A stretch of 64,000 bases of DNA from Leptidea sinapis (GCF_905404315.1 NC_066286.1:2115501-2179500); one strand, 5' to 3'; positions 33,992 to 44,714 are shown, counted from the stretch's first letter. Numbers and translations: made by a program. Notes: generated from the sequence alone by a model not told the origin.

Positions 33992-34562
33992 ATGTTCCGC
34001 ACGGCGTCAGTCGAAGGCTCCGGGCCGAGGACGCCACCAGCCTACGCGCCACATCCCCCCTATGTCCCCCCTCGACTATTCCCCCCTCGAATTCGACCAC
34101 CTCCACCCCAGTACTGCTTCGACGCAGCCCGCTTCGCCTGCGACGCGTCAAAGCCCAGATACCTCGACGTGGAAAGGGAAAGACTTGTCACAAGATGGCT
34201 GGCAGAAGCAAACGAAGCGCTGGTCCGCAGAGATAGACCTCCTCGCTACAAACCACGAAGCAGTGAAAGAAGACCGGACTACTTAGAGCGGAGACCCAAT
34301 GCGCCAGAGTGGGCAGACAACTTTCTACTCGGAAGACGCAATGGTTCCCTCGAACCAGAAGAAGATTGTAGTGAATTGTTGACGTTGAAAGAGTTTGTGG
34401 ATAAGTTTTCTTTACCTCGTGTGGTTAAGGTGGAAGGTGAGGATAGGGCTGTGCTATTGTATCGAGTGCTGGAAGCTCACAGAAGAGTGGAAGCTGTTCC
34501 TCTGTCAGGAAAGAAAGGGAAGCTCGTGGGAAAACCGTTATATATTCCTGAATCGTATGATG
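33992..34562 (+). CDS. First coding exon of a CABIT-domain protein (GAREM/Serrano-like), partial
   Basis: The exon encodes 190 complete residues plus the first base of a Gly codon. Residues 11-40 are proline-rich. Residues 41-125 are charged and rich in Arg (RPPRYKPRSSERRPDYLE). From about residue 127 it reads LLTLKEFVDKFSLPRVVKV and ends KPLYIPESYD|G, which matches the usual opening of a CABIT domain ('LxEFxxxxSLPxVVxV ... VLLYxxxxxRRVxAxxLxxKKGxxxGxPLxIPxxYxGW'). In GAREM/Serrano/THEMIS proteins the next residues are normally WFEVLSEDGR, so the phase-1 intron falls where the Gly-Trp would continue. CABIT proteins are cytoplasmic adaptors; Drosophila Serrano acts in planar polarity and tracheal tube growth. 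The ATG at 33992 has A at -3 and follows an in-frame stop at 33986-33988, which fixes the earliest in-frame start inside this exon. The domain call is by eye; choosing between Serrano and GAREM orthology is inference. Base composition is clearly more GC-rich than the surroundings. Confidence 0.72.
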
Positions 34563-34568
34563 GTAAGT
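34563..34568 (+). other. Splice donor of the CABIT exon
   Basis: GATG|GTAAGT is a near-consensus donor at exactly the point where CABIT similarity stops. Reading on past it gives a low-complexity tail (KYNRHKYITAILFKILAIAG...) that looks intronic. The intron is phase 1, within the Gly codon. Confidence 0.7.
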
Positions 34569-36444
34569 ACAATAGGCATAAGTACATTACTGCTATATTA
34601 TTTAAAATTTTAGCTATCGCGGGAGGCAGGTCTAACAAAGGAATAGTGTTGGGAGGAGGTGGTAATAAACGCAAGCGTAGTGCTATTCACAATTTTAAGT
34701 TTAAAAATTGCATCACTGTATTATGTAGTGATGTGTGAGTGAGTGATCATCATCACTTGATCAACATTCTTGTCTCTTCAGGATTTATCATCCACAAAAT
34801 TAATGACGTTTAGATATAGACTTACAAAAAAATAAATATACACAATCCAGCACTTTACCTGCAGAACCGTGCCAGAGAAACAAAATATACTCTGCTCACA
34901 GACCTGAAGGGCTTGGCTAAATTCGCACACTATGGTGCAATGCCAACACCGATAGAAGCAACAGTAATTTGTAGGCAGCTAAAGGAGACCACTGTCAGTT
35001 GAGCAATACACCCATTGTTCAGAGGACTTCTTGCAAAAGTGGACTGTATAAATTGACCAGGAATCTGACCTGATGAAGCTGCACTACTGGTGACACTTAA
35101 TCCGGTCCTTGTTTGGAGAATTGGTTCAAGCGGGTTTCGTCCTCTTCACAATTCGTTTCGCAGTGCGTTAAAAACCAAGATGAGAAATGGGTTGCTTGGT
35201 ACCTAGGAAAGCATAGATAGCTCAGCGTTAATAGAAGCCTTTCCATGGCCTTAGTCGAATCTAGCTAGGATCCTGTTTCACCTGGAAAAGAATGATCTTC
35301 GCATTATCGTAGCCACTGTAACCATGCACTGCTTCTAAGCAAACACTTGCACGCTAAATTTGGTATTACTCCCTTACTGACATGCTCTGTAAAGGGGGCT
35401 GCCCCTTTGCAGAGCATGTCTGTATGCAGAATGCAAGAGGCTGAATACATATAGAGCAAATGTACTTGGCAACGCCACTACACTTCGATCTTATAAGGAG
35501 CTCAAGAGGCTTCTTAGCTTTCATTAGGTCTGGGTGGGCTGGAGAAATACGACCAGAATTTCACGCACATAAGACTATCTGAAGTCCACTTTAAAAAATG
35601 AAACCAACCCTACGATTGCGCGTTATTGGATGATCAGAATCTGGCTTCCAATTTGAGAATTAAGTCCAAAGATCAATCGAATATCTCTTACGTCAATCAT
35701 AGGTGGGAAGTTGATCCAGCTTTTTTGATATTGGTATTGGTGGAGGAGCTAATGTTTCCGCAAAAACCACCCAGTTGGGTCCATTTTGCGTGCAGTGTTG
35801 GCCAGTCATTCCAACTAGCCCAGCTTCTTCCAGAAGTTCAGAACACTCCTGGAATGTTCGCAGACTTCTTAGAGCGACTTTCCAGGATTATTTAAAGTGA
35901 CAGTTTCGTCCTCGGCTAGACAGCCTCTGTACCGTTACGAAGTTTGTGAAAAGGTACTTGTTTAGTGACGTGGGACTCGTAAGGGTGTCCACCATGATTA
36001 AGCTTTTCAATGCAATCGTCGAGAAATATCTATCGACCAAGTATTGTTGATGAAACGTAAAATTTATTCCACTAGTTTTGTGGTTAGACCTCTCATCGAG
36101 TTGCCCCTTCTTAATGAAGTAACTGGAATTGATAAGTGTGTTTGTTTTCCTGGAATTCCTCTGTATGTCCTTATTAACAGATAACGTGACGTTGATTCGA
36201 ATTCCTAGAAGGTCATAGTGTAGTTAAGCTGTAAAGTGACCGCTTGAAGAATATTTTAACTGTGAGTCCTGATTGATTGATTAATTAAAATAAATCTATA
36301 GACCAAGGTCAAGCGGTATCGTGACTTCACGCCAAATTTAACAGTTTATTTTACTTAATTCACGAACAAAAAAAACTTCATAACCATGCAGTTCCATCAG
36401 CACATATTTTACAATATACAATTCGTATCTTCTCGAGAATGCCT
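34569..36444. other. Low-repeat intronic or unannotated sequence with a strong hairpin
   Basis: After the donor this stretch is more GC-balanced than the rest of the window and contains none of the repeat families seen elsewhere. An 89-codon open frame at 35626-35895 (+) has no recognisable domain; both strands are otherwise broken by stops. It could be an old unique element, a decayed retroelement or intron. Confidence 0.4.
35379..35420. other. 19-bp inverted repeat with 4-nt loop
   Basis: Arms at 35379-35397 and 35402-35420 pair over 19 positions with a single mismatch that is a G-U in RNA. The arms begin GACATGCTCTG. The GC-rich stem is unusual in this AT-rich window. Confidence 0.7.
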
Positions 36445-36745
36445 AGTTCTTGTCGTAAGGACCTACTGGCGTATTGCTACTTCGTATTTGTATGAATAAA
36501 ATTTGGCAGAGTTAATGCTTGCTCTAACTGGCATAGTAAATTGATTGAGGTCAATTCATCGCTAATATGTGAATATTGACTTAAATGAAATATTTTAGAG
36601 TAAATATTTTGGAGGCAGTAGGTCAATCGCGAGCAGACGGTTGTAGCGTGCTTCGTTTGATATAAAAAATTTATAAAAAGACACGAAAATTGAACGACTA
36701 TTCAATGCAGATAAAAATGTCATTATAGATTATTATTTTGACTTT
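36445..36745 (+). repeat. 301-bp direct duplication, copy 2 (probable source)
   Basis: Same sequence as 32836-33136. Here the flanks are not a recognised repeat, so this is more likely the donor site. No other copy was found in the window. Confidence 0.85.
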
Positions 36746-37316
36746 CAAAGCATCTTTCATTAAATGTGTAACTTGACGTGGAATGGTGCTTGTTATCAAT
36801 GCAAATGACTTTGTCATCAAATTTATTCGGTGTTATTCTAAACATCCGTTGTATCCCTCGCGGAATCTTCAAATCTCAATCACACGTTGTTGATAATTCA
36901 ACATCTCGTTACTATTCTATCATCATTCCATTTTCTTAGCCAATGCCATTTCTTTTTAAATGATCTTATAATATTTCCACCAAGACAACAGTAGTAATTA
37001 AATTTTCCTCAATAAACAGTTTAGTTGTTTTGTTAATCGTGTCCACAGCATATTTATGCACTGTATTTAGACAGTAAATGAATATACCACGATACATGGA
37101 AACTATCTCAGGAAACGGTCCTCACTGACATGATCAGCTCACACAGTCGGCTTAAACATTGAACCAGTAACTTAGCCTTTATAAATCAGCGTTTAGTTGC
37201 TAGGCAACAAATATAAACGGTTTCGAGTTTCTGTTGGTACTATGGTCATATGACAGAGAGAGAGAGATTGGCTTCTGGATAACTAGGTGTGATAGAGCTG
37301 GCCTCATATAGTATTA

Positions 37317-37623
37317 CGGCCGTTCCCAATATACTATCTACAGATAGAGATAAATTATTACCTTCTACTGTCAGTAATTAACTGACAATAATCTGAAGTT
37401 GTCCCAATATACCCGATAAGTCATTCTTATTGCCTTATTTTGGGACCCGTGAATCGCAATTTCCATACAAACTTCTTGCTGGTGAGCTTTACGTTGTCCC
37501 ATTGACAGACAGCGTGTACGGAAAAGGTTAGTTACCGTCGATAAGTTTATTGGGACAGAAAAGTCAACGACAGTTACGATTTTTATCTCAAGTAAGAGAT
37601 AGACTGAATTTTGGGAACGGCCG
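37317..37623. mobile_element. PIF/Harbinger-like MITE with TTA duplications
   Basis: The 307-bp element has terminal inverted repeats starting CGGCCGTTCCCAA, continuing imperfectly into ctatct/agatag segments, and is flanked by TTA at 37314-37316 and 37624-37626. A 3-bp TWA target duplication is the PIF/Harbinger hallmark. It contains no ORF. Confidence 0.75.
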
Positions 37624-37924
37624 TTAGCCGGTTACAAACAAACATACTAATAACTCTACAATTACGTAATTAACAAAGAAGATTATGATTTGTAATTATG
37701 AAATTTTGTATGCATGCACCCTTAGGTAAGGCGAGGTGCACCGTACACCAGCTGTTATTAATAACTATTACGAACACTAATGAAATAAATATTATATGAA
37801 CTAGAAACAAAATATTTTCCTTGAAACAATATTTCTAGAACGACTAAGTAGATGTATACTCGTAATTGCTCGTTAATAATATAAGATAAATATTAATATA
37901 ATATAAATAACCGATATCACACAC

Positions 37925-38495
37925 AGCCCTATGGTTAGTTAGAGGTCCTGGGTTCGAATCCTGGTAGGTGCAAAGATTTATATGACTAATATGAATATTT
38001 GTATTGGAGGCATAGTTCTATTTGCATATTGTGCTTGAGTATTTATTTCGTATTAAATATTTTTTTATGGAAAAGGAGGACAAACGAGTGTACGGGTCAC
38101 CTGGTGTTAAGTGATCACCGCCACCCACATTACCTCGCAACACCAGATGAATCACAGGAGCTTTGCCGGTCTTTAAGGAAGGTGTATGTGCTTTTTTTGA
38201 AGGTACCCATGTCGTATCGTCGCGGAAACACCGCACAAGGAAGCTCATTCCACAGCTTTGTAGTACGTGGAATAAAGCTCCTTGAAAAGCGCACTGTGGA
38301 GGACCGATACACATCCAGGTGGTGGGGATGATATCCTAATTTGTGATGTGTCGTGCGAAGGTGTAATTTGGCGGCAGGAATCAGGTGAAACAGCTCTTCG
38401 GAACACTCCCCGTGATAAATGCGGTAGAAGACACCATATCATAGGCTATGCCTAGTTTAGAGCAAGATAATTTGTATAAAAGTGTATTATAAAAA
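37925..38495 (+). mobile_element. tRNA-headed SINE-1 split by LINE-B
   Basis: The head (gccctatggttagttagaggtcctgggttcgaatcc, 37925-37975) and body to 38061 are separated from the tail (cataggctatgcctagtttagagcaagataattt, 38440-38495) by the LINE-B insert. Confidence 0.85.
38062..38432 (-). pseudogene. LINE-B C-terminus inserted in a SINE
   Basis: The minus strand carries the RSFIPRTTKLWNELPCAVFPRRYDMGTFKKSTYTFLK region (38312-38180) and the 3' UTR ending at the T-run 38062-38068. It splits a tRNA-headed SINE (37925-38061 and 38433-38495). Confidence 0.85.
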
Positions 38496-38956
38496 TATAT
38501 TTGGTTTAAAACTCACGTGTTACAGCTAGAGCATGGGCAATAGTGATTCATCATCAACCTGATCGTTAAAAAAAGTTCATCATCTACTATGATTTAACCC
38601 CACCTATTTCAAAAGTACTTCAACGATCGATTTAACTTCTACCAACTACATATTAAATATATGGCAATCATGTTTGTAGTACAAGGTTAAATCGTTTATT
38701 CAAACTTATTATAATATATTCAATGTTTATATTGTATCTTGGCTTCCGTAACAAATGTACTGAGCGTCTTTTGTTCTCTATAAATTTATTTAGATCAGCA
38801 TGAATCATGCGTAAAAATAGAGGCATTATTAATGTTATTACATAATTAGCCTAACTCTTAAGTAGCCTTGTATGTATGTATATAATCACACACTAATAAT
38901 CATATGTTACACATTTAAATAAAGCACTTTTAAAGGATTAAAACGCGTGTAATTGT

Positions 38957-38996
38957 AACTAGCCGGCATACGGTGCAAAGGAGCCTCCCACTGGTA
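38957..38996 (-). mobile_element. SINE-A 5' fragment
   Basis: Only the 40-bp head (actagccggcatacggtgcaaaggagcctcccactgg) is present. Confidence 0.6.
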
Positions 38997-39390
38997 TAAA
39001 TGATGAATGATAATTAAGTTATAATATTAATAGACGCTTAAGCCAAAAAAATAATTTAAATTAATAAAAATAAAATTGTGTCAATGAGTGACACCCCTGA
39101 CCACAAGTAGTTCTTTTAAAAAGTCTGAACAGCCAGTTAAATCAAAGAGCGGAGTATCCAATATTCTTATCGCTACATCAGGTCTATTCAATCGAACTCC
39201 TCAAAAGGGATCCCTGTCCGATTAAGTCCAGAATGCTGAAGGTCAAGCGTGTGACCCTGGACTGTAAATGGGCACAGCTAATGGGCTGCAAGATCGAGTT
39301 TAGCAAATAAGTCAGTAATGAAGTAGGGTTAAAAATTCTTTATGATAAACCGTGTTTTGATGGAATGATTTTATTAAGTAGAATCCCAGC

Positions 39391-39585
39391 TCAACTAATT
39401 ACAGTTAAAACTAATTTCTAAGTTAATTCTTATACTATCCTCAACTAATTACAGTTAAAACTAATTTCTAAGTTAATTCTTATACTATCCTCAACTAATT
39501 ACAGTTAAAACTAATTTCTAAGTTAATTTTTATACTATCAACTAATTACAGTTAAAACTAATTTCTAAGTTAATTTTTATACTAT
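39391..39585. repeat. 50-bp minisatellite, four copies
   Basis: Units start tcaactaattacagttaaaa at 39391, 39441, 39491 and 39538. The first two are identical; the third is 47 bp and the last two share ttaattttta in place of ttaattctta. Confidence 0.95.
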
Positions 39586-39785
39586 TTACTAGCCGTTCCC
39601 GGCCGAATTTTAAAATGAAATAAATTGTTAAGGGAACGTTGGAATTCGGAAAATAAGTAACCATAAATCATCTACGATAAATTTCGCATCGAATGGTGGT
39701 AGTTTCATGTCTATACGATCAGTGGTTTAGGTGTGATTGAGCCTCAAACAAAGACCATTTTCAATGAGTATATATATATAATAAA
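39586..39785 (-). mobile_element. Helitron-like 3' fragment
   Basis: ttactagccgttcccggccgaat resembles the minus-strand CTAG terminus of another Helitron family. The other end is lost in the TA-rich tract. Confidence 0.4.
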
Positions 39786-39800
39786 TATATATATAAAAAT

Positions 39801-39840
39801 GTCAAAATTTTCTTATATATATATATAAGAAGATTTTGAC
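39801..39840. other. 40-bp palindrome without spacer
   Basis: Twenty-base arms (gtcaaaattttcttatatat and its partner) pair with one mismatch and no loop; TA repeats adjoin on the left. Confidence 0.85.
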
Positions 39841-40559
39841 TTCAAATTCTATCATTTGAACATGAAATGAAATTTATGCTTAAGATCTACAACTCAGCGG
39901 GTTTTTTTTTTATAAAACTACATTATAATAAATAAGTTAAAAAGTCTGAGTGTGGTCGCTGTATAAATGTGGGAATCGCTGTAAAAATCCGAAAAAGTGA
40001 AAAGAACGAACGATTTATACAAAAATTTTGAATTGAACGAAATTTATCAATTAATCACTATTTTCGTTGGTTAATATAATTAATAATAAATAATTAATAA
40101 ATATTACTTATAATTGACATTGTTTCACATAAGCTAAAGGACTATATTATAATCCAATACACATGCATAAATTCATATAAACATCATTTATCAAGCACTT
40201 ACTGTTAGCACCTACCGGAAGTTCGGCCCGGGACCCTAACTTAAGAGGTCAGCGTTACTAATTAGAATGACTTGGCTCGTAATAAATCTATAGAAATTTT
40301 AAACATACTATTGACGCCCCACAATCGCGTGTCTCCTCCTCGTGTATGCATGCCTGGTAAAGCATATGCAATGATAGTTAAAACTTATAATATAAACAAA
40401 CCAATTTGTTCAAAATGGCCATTGTTAGCACGTTTTAGTCAACATACCTCCTTTTCCTAGACCTCTATTCAATAGCTTTGATTCCGACCACCTAGAAACT
40501 CGCACTCTCAAACTTTTCTCATCAAGACTTTTCCAACAATATATTATTGGAATCAATAT

Positions 40560-40960
40560 TGTGGTTGCTGACGAATAAAAAAAGTTTGAGTGTATGCACG
40601 CAAGAAATTATACTTCATTGGCCTAACAAAGCAAAAATCCATAAGATTATTTATACCTCGTGCTATTCTACGTTTGTAGAAAGAACTATATTGTAAAAAT
40701 CTTACAACGATGTCTTTGATAATTAATTATTAAATAACGAATACGGCTGTACGGGCTTGAACCCTTTGCCTATGCTGATAATGGACGAAGAAACCAAAAA
40801 AAAAAAGGACGCAAACGTCAATTTTTTTTAGGAACCAACTTAACTCTGTTACTTTTGTGTTACAGTGATGCGCGCGCATCTTAAAATTTCACTCTCATCA
40901 TTCTTTCATAACGCGCCTAAAGAAATATAACTTCAAAAAAGCCATCTTTGAGCTTTAAAT
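40560..40960 (-). repeat. Repeat D, uninterrupted copy
   Basis: It contains cctaacaaagc, cttacaacgatgtctttgataattaattattaaataacgaa, acgggcttgaaccctttgcc and agtgatgcgcgcgcatctt in order. Class unknown. Confidence 0.7.
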
Positions 40961-42004
40961 AGGTATATAGATTACATATGATTTCAAAATGTTCAACAGC
41001 GAATGAAATCAAAGATGAACAAATCAAAGAATTGATAAACCCGCTAGTATAAAAGAAGCCAAAGGCCTCAAAGAAGGTCTTAGACCTCCCACGCTAACCG
41101 AGGTTTCCTTAACAAATTGACGAAGCAATTAGGTAAATGTCCTCAATTTTATGCTCGCCGCGTATAGATAATGTTCTTGTGACCAACAGTAGGAAGACCT
41201 TGAATTATTAAATTGTATAATAATTGCAGTGTTGACGATGACTACTTGCCTTCTAAGAAGTTGTTAAGGTTTTATGTTCATCGGTGACCCCCAAAGAAAT
41301 AAATCAGAGATAGAACGGTTATGGTTTTGCCTACATGTCACGCGATTCATTATTTTATGAAGACTGCGCCCCACTATTGCACGATCTTCATTGCATACTT
41401 TCTTCGTGTAGACTTGTACAAGATTTGTATATAAACAGCAATGGATTGTTTCTTATCAAAGAATCACATAAATGGATTTATACTTGATAAGCATGGTGAA
41501 AACTGAATTAATATAAAATTATTTATTGAAAACCATCGGAAACATGATTCATACCCTAGTGATTATTTAGAATGATACGGATCGACTCGTGAGATACTAC
41601 AGAAAGTTCAGCGGCTCTCAATTTGAATGAGATCAATTGAAGTGGATTGAGCTGAAGACAATAATGGTCTACCAGAGTAAGATAAATCTTCCAGCAAATC
41701 TCGATTGCTTCTGAACGTTTTGTACCACTCATAAACGCGTGTGTTTGATAAAGTTGATTCGAAATTCAACTGGCGATGGTAAATTTAAGAAAACACTCTT
41801 CGTTCAATTTGTGTCCATTATAAAAATCGCAATGCTCACTAGATATGATCTAACAAACAGCACTACATTTTAATATATATTGCAGATTCAATTGAAACAG
41901 CGTCAAAATGGAAAGCATTGTGCCAATCTAATCTTACAAAAACAAAAAATATAGTACAAACTATCCATTACTGACATATTTGACTGAATGTAAATATAAT
42001 AATA
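40961..42004. other. No gene or repeat recognised
   Basis: Relatively repeat-free, no open frame above 60 codons. Confidence 0.45.
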
Positions 42005-42334
42005 CTAGTGGACCCGACAGACGTTGTCCTGTACACACGTCTTAAATTTGAAAAAGTCGGTCCAGCCGTTAGGAGTAGTTCACTAACATACACATGAACA
42101 GGATAATTATATTATATGGACGGAATTGAGAATCTGAACCAATCTCAAATTCACTGGAAGATACAAAAAAATCATCAAAATCGTTCCAGCCGTTTATAAG
42201 GTAGTTCAAGTGTGAATCTAAGCCATTCTCGAATCTACATGAAGACACACAGAAAGTTTCATTAAAATCGGTCCAGCCGTTTAGGAGGAGTTCAGTTACA
42301 ACAGAAGCACATAAGAAATATATATATATTAAGA
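42005..42334 (-). mobile_element. Non-autonomous Helitron
   Basis: CTAG at 42005-42008 is followed by tggacccgacagacgttg, the minus-strand 3' terminus. The other end closes with ga at 42333-42334. Internally a phrase like 'atcggtccagccgtttaggag' occurs three times. Confidence 0.75.
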
Positions 42335-42655
42335 CTAGCAGCTGACCCAGCAAACGTTGTATTGCCGATATTAAAATCGCGATACAAAAGTAACTGTTGA
42401 TCGTAGATGGGTGAAAATTTGAAGTTGTATCTATTTTTAATGCTGACTCATAATCAAACAAATTTAAAAACAAATTTAAAAAAAAAATAAAAAAAAATCG
42501 TGTGGACAACCTAAAACATTTAGGGAGATGATAAATAGATGTTGTCCGATTCTCAGACCTACCCAATATGCACTCAAAATTTCATAAGAATTGGTCAAGC
42601 CGTTTCGAAGAAGTTTAACTACAAACACCGCGACATGAGAATTTTATATATTAGA
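42335..42655 (-). mobile_element. Non-autonomous Helitron
   Basis: On the minus strand it starts TCTAATATATAAAATTCTC and ends at CTAG (42335-42338), with gcagctgacccagcaaacg at the 3' end. It is closely related to the copy at 27488-27828 and begins exactly where its neighbour at 42005-42334 stops. Confidence 0.8.
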
Positions 42656-42844
42656 TAACGCTATTGCGAAATAGATTAGTTTCACGTGGTTATTACCACC
42701 AACTTTAAAACAGTAGTTTCATTAAGGAGTTCCGATGCCAACCATCCGGTAGCCATTGTCATCCCATAGCCAAGTCAGCGGTTGGTTATAGTCGCTTAAC
42801 TATCCTCTCCCCACCCATGAAATACTTTTTATTGAAGTAGCCCG

Positions 42845-42930
42845 CTGCCGGTTTATGGTCTTCTGTTAAGTAAAGACTGATGTTAAGTGATTACCACCGC
42901 TTACATTCTCTTGCAACATTAAAAACAACT
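42845..42930 (-). mobile_element. LINE-B 3' UTR fragment
   Basis: gatgttaagtgattaccaccgcttacattctcttgcaac is the minus-strand 3' UTR, diverged. Confidence 0.5.
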
Positions 42931-42964
42931 AGAAAAAGATGAAACTCAATAATTATAATATTAA

Positions 42965-43332
42965 CAAGCTGCCTCGACAGACGTTGTTCTGTAGATAATA
43001 AAAAAAAAACACTGTTTTATAGAAATTTGCCAATAATCAAATTTCAATTTCAAATCATCAAGAATTATTTTGTAAGTAATGCTCCCTTCATTATAACAAA
43101 TAATGAAATTGATTCACAGCGGAACTGTCAAACCGGTCGTCACTAAATTCTCTCATAGAAAATATGTCCATATAAACAATTATTGAAAGTAAAAATAACT
43201 ATTGGTCCCAAATCGAAATAAAAACTATCCTATCTCTCAAGTTGGACCAAACTGCACTCCATGGAGTAATCCCCATAAAAATCCGTTCATTAGTTTAAGA
43301 GTCCATCGCGGACAAACAACGTGTCACGTAAA
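42965..43332 (-). mobile_element. Non-autonomous Helitron, decayed 3' end
   Basis: Its left edge (aagctgcctcgacagacgttg) is a mutated form of the CTAGCTGACCCGACAGACG 3' terminus read on the minus strand. The body (tccatcgcggacaaacaacgtg near the right edge) matches the copies at 59740-60418. Confidence 0.7.
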
Positions 43333-43660
43333 TCTATACTAATATTATAAAGCTGCAGTGTTTGTTTGTTTGTTTGTTTGAACGCGCTAATCTCTGGTAC
43401 TACTGGTCCGATTTGAATGATTCTTTCAGTGTTGGGTAGTCCATTTATCGAGGAAGGCAAAATTAGAGATCCGTAATAAAATTGCTATTTTGTAACACAA
43501 GGTGTAAAATCGAAAACCTATTTTTGCGTGCGCTGCAAAAACTATTGACAATAGAACAAAATGATGTACCGGCTATAAAATAGGCAATATTTTAATACTT
43601 ATAAAACTATCGCGTGAATTATACTTTATATGGCAAAACAACGTTTGCCGGGTCAGCTAG
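43333..43660 (+). mobile_element. Non-autonomous Helitron
   Basis: It starts TCTATACTAATATTATAAAG, carries a (GTTT)n run, and ends ...GGCAAAACAACGTTTGCC followed by GGGTCAGCTAG. The GGCAAA/TTTGCC hairpin about 10 nt before a terminal CTAG, and insertion between A and T, are canonical Helitron 3' features. It abuts the element at 42965-43332. Confidence 0.85.
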
Positions 43661-43699
43661 TTATATATATTAAGAGGACACGAAAATGTGGGATCTACG

Positions 43700-43985
43700 C
43701 AGGCAATTTTTTTGAAGGTAACCACGTCATATCGTCCTAGATACACCGCACAAGGAAGCTCATTCCACAGCTTGGTTGTACTTGGAAGAAAGTTCCTTGA
43801 AAACCGCACTGTGGAGGACATCACTAGTTAACGATAGGTTCTATACACAACTGCTATAAACTGCCCTTTACGAAGTTTAATCCATCAAAAAAAAAGCGCG
43901 TAACATCTTCCAATAAAGACGGCAACGTTCCTGTGATTCTTTTGCTATTACAAGAAGGTGACTTACCATCAGCTGAATTCTACGC
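43700..43985. mobile_element. Two LINE-B fragments in opposite orientation
   Basis: 43705-43825 is minus-strand C-terminal coding (ggtaaccacgtcatatcgtcc...ctcattccacagcttgg); 43885-43985 is plus-strand (aaaaagcgcgtaacatcttcc...gtgattcttttgctattacaag). The layout suggests an inversion within one insertion. Confidence 0.6.
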
Positions 43986-44464
43986 TTCTTTGTAATACTT
44001 ATCAAACATCAATCAATGAATGCATCAAAATTAATGAAGCCATCTTGGATTTATAACAAGGCAATGTCCAGACGCCTTGCGAACTATGTATACATAATTT
44101 ATTACAAGTCTTTTGTTTAACATTCACACAGCAAGTATCAGGGATCTAGGACGTACCGACAATTTTTATATGCCATTGTATTCTAACTATACTCTATGGG
44201 AACTTATGCTGTTTGTGTTTACGCAACGTTGTCCCATATTTTTATGTGATTATTTCATTCGGATTATTATATTAAAAATATTATGAATACAAAAATGGTT
44301 TGAAGGATACCGTACCTTGTACTTACGGGTATAATGAGAATTAATATGTATCAAAGGGACGTGCGCAATAGTGAAGCTCAGTCAGCGATTCATTAATATA
44401 ATTGTGAATTGATAAAATAATGTCTATCATTTGCTATTTTCGTGGGATAATTTATTAACATTGA

Positions 44465-44545
44465 TTTTCATAGTTTTGAACATGTTCTGGGATCATGTTG
44501 TAAAAGCATATACATCGCCCAACAAGAGATTTACTAACCCATCTT
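44465..44545 (-). pseudogene. LINE-A coding fragment
   Basis: tgttctgggatcatgttgtaaaagcatatacatcgcccaacaagagatttactaac is the 'KSLVGRCICFYNMIPE' region on the minus strand. Confidence 0.65.
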
Positions 44546-44683
44546 AAGTTATTCCAAATAATAATAATTGTCTGGAGTTTCTTATCAGTTCTTCTCCTCA
44601 TGTCAAAGCACCATTACGAAGTGATGGAGCTTTATGACGTTACTAAGTGTTGTTTTTATGGTATTGTCACTCCCTATGGCAAA

Positions 44684-44707
44684 TAATATATATATATATA
44701 TATATAT
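44684..44707. repeat. (AT)n microsatellite
   Basis: About eleven AT units just before the LINE fragment at 44715. Confidence 0.9.
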
Positions 44708-44714
44708 GGTTATA

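Noticed and set aside
33963..34286. 107-codon plus-strand frame overlapping the exon, and the 69-codon minus frame
   Set aside because: Shadow frames caused by the GC-rich exon; no similarity.
34563..34738. C-terminal extension of the CABIT ORF past 34562
   Set aside because: A GTAAGT donor stands where domain similarity ends and the remaining residues are unlike any CABIT continuation.
35626..35895. 89-codon ORF as a host exon
   Set aside because: No domain, no convincing splice signals and stops on both sides in all frames.
32836..36745. The 301-bp direct repeats as LTRs of a 3.9-kb retrotransposon
   Set aside because: No TG...CA ends, no primer-binding site or polypurine tract, no gag-pol between them, no TSD; copy 1 sits within a SINE with a fold-back junction.
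42069..42566. 165-codon minus-strand ORF
   Set aside because: Spans two abutting non-autonomous Helitrons and low-complexity sequence; no domain.
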